Source of the DNA: Trochalopteron elliotii
Lineage: Eukaryota; Chordata; Aves; Passeriformes; Leiothrichidae
Assembly (NCBI GenBank): GCA_024734555.1
Contig: JANPWX010000064.1
Coordinates: forward strand, 513,692 to 577,691
Direction of reading: 5' to 3'
DNA length: 64,000 nucleotides
The translations under genes and the position numbers were made by a program. Of the stretch, positions 14,020-25,580 are shown in pieces. Each line of letters opens with the position of its first letter. The stretch's first letter is position 1. The notes below the pieces were generated by a model. That model worked only from the letters and a program-made list of their open reading frames with translations, was not told the DNA's origin and ran no database searches.

Positions 14020-15459
14020 TTGTGTGATCTCTCAGGAAGTGTGAATTTTTCTCTAGATGTCTGCAGTTTCAATGAACAAAACAGAGCCACATGCAGTAAC
14101 GCACAGGCAACTGCACCTTTGGTTTTGGGGAGTTTTTTTTGAGATGGGAGATTAAAGCTTTAGCATCTCTCATGCCTCAGGTTGGAGGGAGACATGGACT
14201 AGGTCTCAGCTGCTAAACGGGTATTACCTGTGCTTCAAAATACAGAAAATCAGCTTCATGTGTGCTAAGTGCTGTATTACACAGCCTTCTGAAATCAGCC
14301 ACTCTTGGGAATGGAAGGAGGAAAGCTCAGTTTCTGGTTTCTGGTTAGGCTGAGGCTGGAGTCATGCAAGGAGCTACAACACCTGCACGGTTCTGACCAT
14401 GTCTGTTCTTTCTTTCTTTAAGAAACCCAAGCTTATGCTTAGTAACCTTACTGAGCCTTACTTCCAGCCCCTAATCCCTCTCTCTGATCAAACAAATTGT
14501 TGTGCTATGAAGATACACAATTATTGAAAATATATCTACAAAAAACAAGCTAATTTTTATAAAACTGAGAGTAAAATGTTTTTTTAAACAGAAAGATCAT
14601 TCTAAAAATTATAAAGTGCTTTTACTTGCAAAATCAAATATTTAAAGTCCTACAGTTGATCCCACAGTTCAACAAAATTTTGAGCATCTCTAATTGGCTG
14701 TATGCAACATTCTCCCTCTTCCTCTCCTTGGAGAATGAAGAGAATCAGGCCTTTGACACTGAATCCAAGACAGAATCTACCAGGAAAAAAAAAAAAAAGC
14801 TCATTCATATTCTGCCTGAAAAACAGCATAATAAGGCCTTTCCTCCTCTCTGTGCATCAGCATGTTTTTCTATTAAATCTTAATACACTGAATAACTGCT
14901 TCTGTCATAAAAAAATGGACTAAAAGATTACAACTCATAGCAGAGAGAATAGATGGATAATTTAAAAAATTGAAAAACAGTACCTACATTATTTCGAGAT
15001 ATGCTGTACTGTGCAATCCAGTTTTAAGCATTATATGCTTTTACTTTAAAAATATAAACACCTTCCACCCCTTGTCAGTTTTCAGAATAGATTCACATAA
15101 CACGCTCTATTGATTTATGGAAGTCTGGTCTGGAGTGTGCTGAACATGATGTTTAGCCTATTTTCAGTATGAAACTTAAATGCAAGAACAGGGAAAATGT
15201 TATCCCAGCTTTCATCTGACAATACAGAATAAACTTAATTCTTTCACTTTCTGTGACAAAAAAAAGAAAGAAAAAATACAGTTTTTAGATTTCCATTATC
15301 CCCATAGATCTTGGAAATGCTGTCAGAGGCAAAGGCCATCTGTGCAGAGACCTTGTGTTCCCATACAGCTGCTCTGAACATTCTTTCTTAATCAGAATTA
15401 GAGCACATTAAAGGTACTGTTGTAGGTTCTAGGCTCTCTTGTCTGGTAGCAAAGGAATC

Positions 15460-15492
15460 ACATAATAGTATAGGAATCACATAATAGGATAT
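15460..15492 (+). repeat. Short tandem duplication
   Basis: ggaatcacataatag appears twice in immediate succession, separated by tata. Confidence 0.8.
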
Positions 15493-15572
15493 ATTTACAC
15501 CTAATCTCATTTTCAAGTAACAAAAGCCTAGTACTGAACTAATAATCCTTTTTTTTGACAGCATTAATTATC

Positions 15573-15627
15573 AATGGATGCTGGTATTTTGCTCTCCTAA
15601 AGGGATGCTGGTATTTTGCTCCCCTGT
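15573..15627 (+). repeat. 27-bp tandem duplication
   Basis: ggatgctggtattttgctc occurs at 15576 and again at 15603, separated only by the rest of the unit (tcctaaag). Confidence 0.85.
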
Positions 15628-17320
15628 TAATGAGGGAAAGAATCAGGTTGCAAATCTGAGAGCCCTTTACAGAAATCTTTCAGCTAGCAGCTGTTTGTTT
15701 TTAAACACTGTTTTTAAACACTAACACTGTTAGTGCTCTCACTGTCCCAGCCATTCCAGGAGTTCTAGTGCATAAGGACACAGAGAAAAGTCCCAAGCTG
15801 ACTCTGAAGTTTTTCAGCTCAAAGCCAATTCTCAAACTGGATGCGGAAATCAACAGACATTCCGCATCATGAAGTACTTTTGTTATATGCTGTTGGAAAA
15901 GAATTAGGCATCTCATTTCTCCACAGCATCACTTTCTTTTTCAAGACTTAACAGTAAAAACTATATCACAGGCCAGTATCTAGATATAGAAGTTAGGCTC
16001 CAAGGTCCTTCTCCAAAACAAATATTTATAGCTTACTGGACAGCAGAAGCAGAAAACTCCTGCATAAATCCTGCCATGCTTAGCTAAGAGCAGCAAGCAA
16101 TATGCAGTTTTCCATAAAGTAGAACTTTAATCACAGCTGTCAATCACATATCTTTAAAATGCAGATGTATTGTTTTCCATACCTTCCAGCAGGTCTCCTC
16201 AAATTCGTACCACTGCCTCAGTCCAGAGTGCTGAATTGCATCTATCTGTGCCCCAGCTCTGTCCTGGTGAGAACTTCATAATAGCTAAAGTGGTGAACAG
16301 CATCATCATTATAATACCATACAATGCCTTCTGAAAAAAACATTAACCACCCACCTCCAGTACTGGCTATTTTCTCTAATGAAAAACGGAAGATTAACTA
16401 TTTCAGTCACACTTACTGCAGTGGTGAAAGGGTGAAAATAGTTCAGCACAATTAGATGATGAAACTAGCAGAAAATGTAAAAACTATTGCTTAGACAGAA
16501 AGGAAAAAAATATACCTATTGACACTGCATTCCATTTTAAAAAGTGATTAGGAAACATTAGGATAGTTATCTCCCACTATCCTCCTTCCTTTCAGGTCAG
16601 TTTCTAGTATTGGAGATCTTTTTTTCTTCTTGAAGTGTGTAAGACTGGAAAATTATGTGCCAAATTTCAGACTGAATTTCATAATGCTGCATTGTAAAAA
16701 GCCCTTGTCTCTCCAAAGCATTGGTATCTAATCAGATGTGGATCAGATTGGATTAGTTGTAGATCAGACTACTGGTAGATTAGATTCCAAAGCAATAAAT
16801 ACTCAAAATTCAGGTCAAGTGAATGATCCACCTGTCTATTTTTTATGAGCTTGGTTATCTGCCATTTCAGACTGTAATCATTTCAAAGCACTGCAGAGAA
16901 ATTTCAAACTTTGATCCGCCATGAGCTCATGAGTGCCCTCAGTCTCCTAAATTCTTATTCTTCCTTGCTTCGGTGCCATCTCCAGGTAAATATTTAGTCA
17001 TATACAACATTCTTTCTTTGTGACACATCTCTACTATGATTTTCCCAATGTCATTGTCTCTCTCAAAACTAATCTTCACCTCAAAATTCTGAGAACCCCT
17101 GATTGGTCATTTGTGGTCTGTATTGTCATCTAGATTAACAAGACTCAAACTGAAAGACATCACTCAGAAATTTAAGCATTCAGACTGCTTCTTGAAGATA
17201 TAATGTCTGCCTAAAGAAGATTATCTCTAATAGACTTTTTTAGAAAGAATTTTCCTCTGAGAGGAAAATCTACAATGATGCACAGCACTTTTCTCTTAGT
17301 ACCCTGATTGCCCCTACGGC

Positions 17321-17363
17321 CCTCTCCTCTCCTCTCCTCTCCTCTCCTCTCCTCTCCTCTCCT
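17321..17363 (+). repeat. (CCTCT)n microsatellite
   Basis: About 8.6 uninterrupted copies of a pure-pyrimidine pentamer. Confidence 0.95.
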
Positions 17364-18157
17364 GCCTTCATTCCAGTAAAATTTTGAAGATGAGAGACTG
17401 CCATTCCTTAAGAACAATCTATCCTTCAGAAGGTAAGTGAATGCAAATAAAACACCACAAAACAAATGTGTGAGTTATTCAAGCCACAATTCTCAATTCA
17501 GTGTTGGCAAGCATAAAGAAGCAAAATAATTTCAATTCCAACTTCCTGCATGGAGTATCTGCTTGTTTGCAGCACACATCTGTTCTGAAAAAGATCTATG
17601 TAAGTAAAAAGATCAATGCGCAAGTCTTATCTTTTAGGTAATGCTGTGCAAAGGGTAGAAAGTCAATGACATGCTTCTACAGAAGATCAGTCTGTCCACT
17701 TGGTGACCAGGATCACAGTGCAGTTTTAATCTCTGGAGGTGTAAATTCCAGGAGAAGAGGCTTTTTTTTTTTTTGAAGATGGTTGTCTTTTTCTGGCATG
17801 CAAAAAGAAAACTAAGCATTCAGGCACGAGCAGCAGTAGCAATAAATATTCAGCACTCCAGTATCTGATTCCTATGTATTTATAATCTAAAACACAGTTT
17901 ATACCAACAGTCTGTTCTGGCATGATACCAATTTTTATCAATGACTTCCAAGTGCTGATGAACCACTAGAACACCAAAATAGTATATTACTTCTGGAATT
18001 ATGTCTTTGTCATTATCAAAAATAATTGTTGTCCTTTGTAGTGAATAAACCAATTTTCTAAACGTTTAAATGTTGAACAGGAATGGTCCCAAATTCTCTA
18101 AGCTAATTCCGCTTTTTTTTTCTCCCCAGAAAAGACCAGTCACAAAAAGCTAGCTAG

Positions 18158-18208
<51 letters not shown>
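18158..18208 (+). repeat. (CTTT)n microsatellite, left edge of gap
   Basis: Perfect tetramer array running directly into the assembly gap, so its real length is unknown. Confidence 0.95.
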
Positions 18209-18608
18209 NNNNNNNNNNNNNNNNNNNNNNNNNNNNNNNNNNNNNNNNNNNNNNNNNNNNNNNNNNNNNNNNNNNNNNNNNNNNNNNNNNNNNNNNNNNN
18301 NNNNNNNNNNNNNNNNNNNNNNNNNNNNNNNNNNNNNNNNNNNNNNNNNNNNNNNNNNNNNNNNNNNNNNNNNNNNNNNNNNNNNNNNNNNNNNNNNNNN
18401 NNNNNNNNNNNNNNNNNNNNNNNNNNNNNNNNNNNNNNNNNNNNNNNNNNNNNNNNNNNNNNNNNNNNNNNNNNNNNNNNNNNNNNNNNNNNNNNNNNNN
18501 NNNNNNNNNNNNNNNNNNNNNNNNNNNNNNNNNNNNNNNNNNNNNNNNNNNNNNNNNNNNNNNNNNNNNNNNNNNNNNNNNNNNNNNNNNNNNNNNNNNN
18601 NNNNNNNN
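18209..18608. other. Assembly gap of 400 N
   Basis: Exactly 400 unknown bases between two different pyrimidine arrays. The round number suggests a placeholder or estimate, not a measured size. Confidence 0.99.
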
Positions 18609-18704
18609 CCTTTCCTTTCCTTTCCTTTCCTTTCCTTTCCTTTCCTTTCCTTTCCTTTCCTTTCCTTTCCTTTCCTTTCCTTTCCTTTCCTTTCCTTTCC
18701 TTTC
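18609..18704 (+). repeat. (CCTTT)n microsatellite, right edge of gap
   Basis: About 19 copies of CCTTT, a different unit from the CTTT array left of the gap. An array junction must therefore lie inside the missing sequence. Confidence 0.95.
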
Positions 18705-18708
18705 TCCT

Positions 18709-21700
18709 TCTTTTCTCCCACATAATCTCTGTCTCCCATTACTACAATATAATATGAGGTTGGTAACACTCAGGCCTAGCTAAGACCTAACCAAGACAAT
18801 TCTACACCTGCTATCCCCCGCTGGAACAGTCACTGTTATTTTAAGAAACCCATTCTCCCGAGAGGAAAAAGCACTCTATCTTTTCAGTACACTCACAATT
18901 TCTGCTGCAATTCACTGATCATTATGACTATTGTTCTCATCAGTGGGATTATGTTTATAGGTCTGCTTTCATTGAATCATTTCCTTCTCATAAATGAGTT
19001 AATCTCTCACCAAGCTGCAATATCACACTTGGACTGTACAACAGAAAAAAGGATGGATGATCAGAATAGATGCAGCCAATAAACTGGACATTCAGAGGTC
19101 TTACAAGAGTAGTAAACACATAATATAATTTCATAACTTTAAAAATGTTAGTTTTCTCCTTTTAGACTTCTTGCTTTTAAATCTACAAAGTTAATACTGT
19201 TAGTCCCTCAAAATTACTTAAAATATAGGCAGATCCACAGATGGCATTGTGTATAAAAAAGCTATCCCAGAAAATCCTTTTAAGCAGTACATAGAGTCTC
19301 TTTAAATATATGAATTTATGGGGCCAGTAAGAAATTATCAAAACAGTAGGTAGGGTCTGTGTCTCCTCACAGACAGGGTCTGTACTTAAGAAGACACTCT
19401 GGCTATATTTCATGCTGCTTTCCAAGCAGAATTTAGATTAATTTAGAATCTGTCACTGAACAAGTTTAACTTTTCCTAAGCAATAAACACCAATATTTTA
19501 ATAAATTGTATGGTGACCTGCAAAAAGGCGTTTTGCTAAGACCTAAATAGAAATTGTGCTCTCACAACTGGGTTAGCTTTATCAAAACCCGTGGCCTTGG
19601 ACTAAAAATAGAAAAAAAAGCTTTGCAGAAGAAATGCAATTAGTAAAGTTAGATTTACCAAATAAAGGCTCAAAGCACATCTCGGGACCACAAAAAGGTA
19701 ACTTCATTGATTGTATTATTTTCATGTTGTCATTGCCTCCTCAAAAAACAGTAAGTTATAAAGACTGCTATCCTTTTTGACAGATATATCATATGGCAAA
19801 CACCTTCTACTCTAGTAGAATCAAATTTAGATTTCGCAGTATACAATTACCAGCATTAGGCCTTTATTAAAATAGGAACAACAATACTTCACTTTAATAA
19901 AAATTAAATCCCAGAAAATGTCTTAAGAGGATCATATACAGTGGAACTTTGCTATTCTGAGTACTTGGGACCTTTTACCATTTCAGATGATGGAAATTTT
20001 CTGGTGCTAAAATGTGATTGCTACTAGCATAAGTCTATGTTCTTCTCTTTTTTTAATAGAATGTGAGAATTTTCACCTAAGATATAATATGCAATAGCTT
20101 TAAAATGAGTCTACTGAATGCATACAAACACAGGGGTAGATTAGCAGCACAAGAAGCACCAATGTAATGCTCAGATGAGATTCAAAATGTATTTTCCATG
20201 GCACATTCTAAAAATGGTTAGACAGAAAAGAAAGGGAATTTCTCTCTTGCAGAGAGAAATTGGATAGGCATGGATATGGATAGGCATTAGGAACAAGAAA
20301 GAAATAGCAGAGGTAACAGGTAAACAGAGCCCACATCAGTGAGTCTGATCTTTCTCTACACTGACCTCCCCGGAGTTCACAGCAGTATTCATGAAAAAAG
20401 GACATGACTTCTTTTGGTTTTGACCTGATGCTCCAGTCATTACCCTGTACTTTCTGTAGCCATGTCTACATTTTTAACTCTCTTTAAAGAAGTTTTAATT
20501 AGGTATTAGACTGAGTACTTTAGCCTTTCTGCACCCACCAATTATACTGGTGGCATCAGAATTTGTACTCTGCTTGCACTAGTCACTTACCGGGTTTCTT
20601 TCTTGTAAAACAGAAATCCAACCATTTATTTTTTTAAAAACAAATAAGATGCAACACTTACTTCTCAAAGCTGTAGCCTTTTTTTCTTTTATTTTCCATA
20701 GTTTCAATCCTTTTAGGATTTAAAAATAAATCCATGAGTTGCTTCTTGACTAAAATGTAATTAAATCTGAGTTTATTAAGACCGCTTACATGTTACATTG
20801 AACAGAGTATAACAAAGACATACAGTTTATGCAATTAGAATCAAAAAAATCTTGTGACTAGACCTTAGTTTAAAAAGTAAATTACAATAATTTATGTTAT
20901 TAAAATTATTTTTAAATCTTTGTGTGTTCCATATCAGGATAAGTCGCTCAGCTCTATCAGTACTGAACTGTAAGTGTGGGTTTTTTCTTGTCCTTTCAAG
21001 GATATGGTTAGAAATGTATGTATATCTGTACATTTGTTCACAAATAAAAGTGAAGATGTTGCAAAATACCTTAACAGCTGTATCTAAAAGTCCAGGACAA
21101 GTAAATGCACAAGAAAATCTTCCATGGACTAAATAGATGAGATCCCAGGTAGAGATGGGAGATCAGACTCTCTATTTGCTAATGTTTTCACTCCACCAAG
21201 ACACAAGCAACAGTGTTAACATTTTTTTTTAAAGTGTGAAGAAAGCAACATGTTGCCTCATTACAAATTCTGATACAGAAGCAGTAACCTGATTCTGTTC
21301 TCATTTGGAGATAAAAGCCATTTTTGGGTAAACCATGCATAACTTTCCTGAAATCAGTAGGTTTAAAACAGTGCAAAATTGGGATGAAAGAGAAGACTTA
21401 TATCTTTCAGCTGCAGAGAAAAACCATTTTCATTATATATTCCATAAATTTTTGGAAAGCTTACATAAAATTTTCCATTTAGGCAATTTCCTGTAGCATA
21501 GCTAATTACTGTCATCTAAGGGGAAACATGTAATTGCAATATGACTCACTAGAACATTAAACTACTCAGCAGAAGATATAGTTTGCATAAACAATCTCAG
21601 CAGCAAATTAATCTTTGAACAATACTGTCCTCTATTTCTTTCAATATTTTGCAGAGATATTTAAAAACAGAAAAACTGCTCTGTGGTTAAAGTTGAAGAC

Positions 21701-24689
21701 CAGGAGAATGTGTAATGACTTCTTTTCTCAACATCACTGCCAAGTGGCCATAGTAGACCCAGGATTTTAAGTATATGATTTTCTACAATAATGTCTCCTG
21801 CATACTTCAATGCCTGTTTCTGGGGAGGCTGAGATATGTCTTAATTTTGATAGAACTCAGAAACTCCCTCCTTTTAGGGACCCAGAGATAGGCATTTCTT
21901 CTATGCTGTCCATGGGATGACTTGGTGAATGTTTTGACCACAACTGCCAAGTCAACACAAGGTAGAAGACAGAATACTTCAGTGTGTTAGACACACCCAG
22001 GGAATGTGGAACACCTACCTAGGCTTTTTCTCCATTATCAAGACAAGAATACCATTGCAGAGCTCCAGGATGAAGTTGTTCTCTGTGTAGGTTAAAAATG
22101 TAGGAGGGCTTCACACTGAAGCCTGTTGGTGGATGCTCAGTTTTTCTTAAAGGTTAAGTCACCTCTCTCAATTGAAGTTTCCTCAGATCAACACTCAGAC
22201 TTTTCCAGAGTAACTTGTGGCACTCTCAGGTATTCCAGCTGTATCCAGCCCGTTGATAAAAGATGTCACCTTTTCCTGCAAGCCTTGCCTACCTCACATG
22301 CCTGTGCTTCCTGGCTGTAGCAGTACTGCTGCAGTGGTGGGGTGTATGGGGAGCACAGGAGCACAAGACTGCAGAGCCTGTTAGGTGACAAAGCACTCTA
22401 GAAGTTTGGGGATTGTCAGATAGATACAGTTAAAATATTACTGATCCCCACAGACCAGAATTCCCATCAATACTGGACGTGAAGAGAATTGTCTTTTAAA
22501 GCTGCTGGATTAATTTTGATGCAGTGCACAGACTTTGAGAATTAAAACTGTTAACACAGCTCTGTCACAATATGAAATTCAATCGTTGCTTATAATCTGT
22601 CAGTTCTGCTACTGAAGCCTGGTTACTGTCGACTACCATTAAAAATCTTTTGTTCTCTTTATCAAAGCACAGACAGCAAAGGGGAAAAATGAAAGCACTA
22701 GCAACTGAAAGTATTAAGCACTAATTATATGCTTTCTTTTCAGTTGCCTTTTAGAGGGCAGTGGTTATCCTGTTCAAAGGGCAATAACGAAAAGTTACAG
22801 GAATTGCAACTGCAAATGCTGTTATTGCTATTGAAATCTAATTTTGTTTTGTGAAGATAAACCAAAACAAGCGCGTACAAAGCAGGATAGAAAAGCTAAG
22901 ATAAACTGCAGCTTTTTGTTCTGTTATTGATTGGTTTTCAGTGCTGGAGCACCTGGTCTAACAAACCTTCCTTCAATATTAGATTGCTCTTCTGGTAGCA
23001 GTTCCTGTCTGAAGTGTCTTCCAATATCTGAACAAAAATGCTGCTTTCTAACTCTGCTTTCTGAACTACCCAGGTGTGTATGGATCCTCATCTTCTGGAT
23101 GAGGACCAGAAGCATCCAACTTTGCCACGTGCTTTGTACTGAAGCTCTAAAGATGAGCCCTGCCCTCTTCTTCCTTATATCAATGCTCAGAAGAATACAA
23201 GCAACTCAGACAAAGTCTGAGTGAAGCTTAGTTTCATTCTAAAATGAAACTCAAAAAGCATTTCAGTTAGTAGAAGACTGTCCTAGATATTCTTTTGTTA
23301 AGGGGCACTCTGCCAGTGCAAGTAGCCAAACAGACAAATTAATTTGTCTTAAGAAGGGGACTAAAAAGATATTTCTGAACAAATTTGATCAGTATCCAAA
23401 AAAGCCAAGCAAACAAAGGAACTTCCAAAACTGCTGCAGTAGACCAAAAAGGGTATTCAGCTTTATTTCATTACACCATCCTGGTAAGCTGAGCCAGGAC
23501 AACTGGACTGAATCCTTTCCAACATGGTAGGTACTTTTTTTTATAGCATAACTGACAGACCAAAAGAGGAAAGATTCTTGAGCATTGCTTTAAAATTATG
23601 TTGCCAGAGCCTTTTGTTTTCCTATTTCAGTGTCAGATACATTTCACTGGACACTTCTAAAGCTAAGAAGGCTACAGTGCTCAGCTATCCACCTTTGGTC
23701 TGCTACATCTACTCAGGTACTCAGGCTGAGCCTAGGCTGATCTAACATGACCCTCAAAAGCCATGGAGATGAGGGAATCTAACCTCTTTGGGACCCTGGA
23801 CATCACTTGATGCTAATTATCTCTAACTAGTACTTGCTTATTCCTTGTAGCTCTTGTATGCTTGTCTAATATTTAGATCTGTATTGTTTTTAGAATGTAA
23901 CTTGGCATCTGTAGGCTGACATTCAGAGGAAAAAAAAAGTAATATGAATTTAATACTATAATCAGAGTTAAAAATATCTGTAAATTCATTCAATATATTG
24001 ACACCTCTTTTTTTTTCCATTAAAAATTTGGGGGTTTTACTGAAAACTGTTTCCTTCTAACCCCCATGCAGATTTGTTCATCACAGACAAACTAGTGACT
24101 GCTTTGTTTTCTAGAATTACAAACACAGGAATGTTTAACCTGATTTATGGATATACTTTGAAGCCACAACTGGTTTTTGTCTATAAAAATAAGTAACAGA
24201 AAAGAAATTGAAAAGAGTACCAATTTCTCAAGCATTCCCACAACTTTATCATTACTAAAATTCACAAATAATACTAAATATAACCACAGAAAATGAATGC
24301 TTACATACAAGTAGAAGAAAGAGTTTCTAATTCTGCAGCTTCAGAAAGATTTTATTGGAAACAGAATGTAACTCTAAATAGAATAAGCATCAGCATAATC
24401 ACCATTAATTGCTACTAGATAGACTTACATTTTTCTCACACAGATCAGAGAAGTGTGAGGGAGAGCAGCTGTTATCTATGCATCTGCTAAGATGACCATG
24501 TATTTTAATGGATTTCCTAATGTGATTAAACACTGAAGATCTCTACCAGAAAAGTATCAGATTTGTATTTTTTTCCTGAATATCCTTGTTTTTTGAAGAG
24601 AGATGTATAAAGGACACTGTTTTGTGACCAAGGATCAGCTCCTAAGATTACTGGTTATGTGTCCAATAAAATACAGAAGACAATATGAA
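18709..24689. other. Intergenic, no gene seen
   Basis: About 6 kb with no convincing coding segment. Small local repeats such as ggatagg/ggatatgg near 20260 are the only structure seen. Confidence 0.65.
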
Positions 24690-25580
24690 GTGTTGTAATC
24701 TATTCTCCTTGCTTACAAAAATCTGATTAACTCAATGCCTTCCTGAGGAAGAATGGCACAAGTGAAATGAGTTGTGGAATAAAGCTTTTACAATTAGAAA
24801 TTGTAAAGCAGGTACGTTTTATTCCAGCTGGGACGCATGGGGGATTTCCCACCATATATGTGTATCTGGTCAAGACAAGGTCCATGTTTACATACACATT
24901 GATCCCACAAACCCACACCTCCCCACCCGCCCATTCCCTTTTCTCTCCCATTTTCTCGCCCATTTCTCTCTCTTCATATTCTAATTAGCTGCCCTGCAGC
25001 CTGGTGGTCATGAGCTGGGGTCTTGGGAGGAAGGCCGATGTCTCCCTCAGGTGTCTGCTGGTTGACCTTTGCTTCTGGGCAGGGAGGCTTGGCTATTTTT
25101 CAGGTCACTTTGTTCTTGCCAAAGATTAGGAGCCCGATGTTGCTGGATTCAATCCATAGCTTTCTGCTTTATTGATTTCTCACAATACCTAATCTTGCTT
25201 TACTGAATTTTCACAATATACATCTTATCTAAACAGTCTTTACCTAGCAACTAAATTTCTATGTGTGTTGCTACCAGTTCTTTCTGCGTAACAAGTTATG
25301 CTTTTACAAGTTGTTCTTCTTCTGCAAAAATCATTACACAAACTGTATATATTTCTGTTTCCCCTTCACCTGCTTAAGCCTGTTATATACTTCTAAAAGT
25401 TTGAATTTTTATAGCCGTATATGTTTCCCATCTCATGAACCTCAAACTCATATACTGCAATATGGAGGTATCTCCTCTATTACAGGACATTCTCTTCTAC
25501 CTAGCCCAAATGTGGTTTATATTACTCACAGTACCCTTTCCACCTCAGCATTTCCCAAGGTGACCTGCACGGTGTGAGCA
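24690..25580 (-). mobile_element. Probable LTR, minus orientation, boundaries uncertain
   Basis: On the minus strand the segment ends with a GC-rich part (about 24820-25110, including cccacaaacccacacctccc and cccgatgttgctggattcaa on the plus strand). A minus-strand AATAAA (24818-24823) follows, then an AT-rich tail that may end ...TTACAACA at 24691. This resembles an LTR's U3-R-U5 order. No clean target duplication was found, so extent and class are unsure. Confidence 0.4.

Larger units (their letters stand above)
14020..17320. other. Intergenic, no gene seen
   Basis: AT-rich, with only the two short tandem duplications near 15.5 kb standing out. Confidence 0.65.

Noticed and set aside
18140..18769. 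209-residue minus-strand open frame
   Set aside because: It is made of microsatellite codons (Lys/Glu/Arg/Gly) and 400 N; not a gene.
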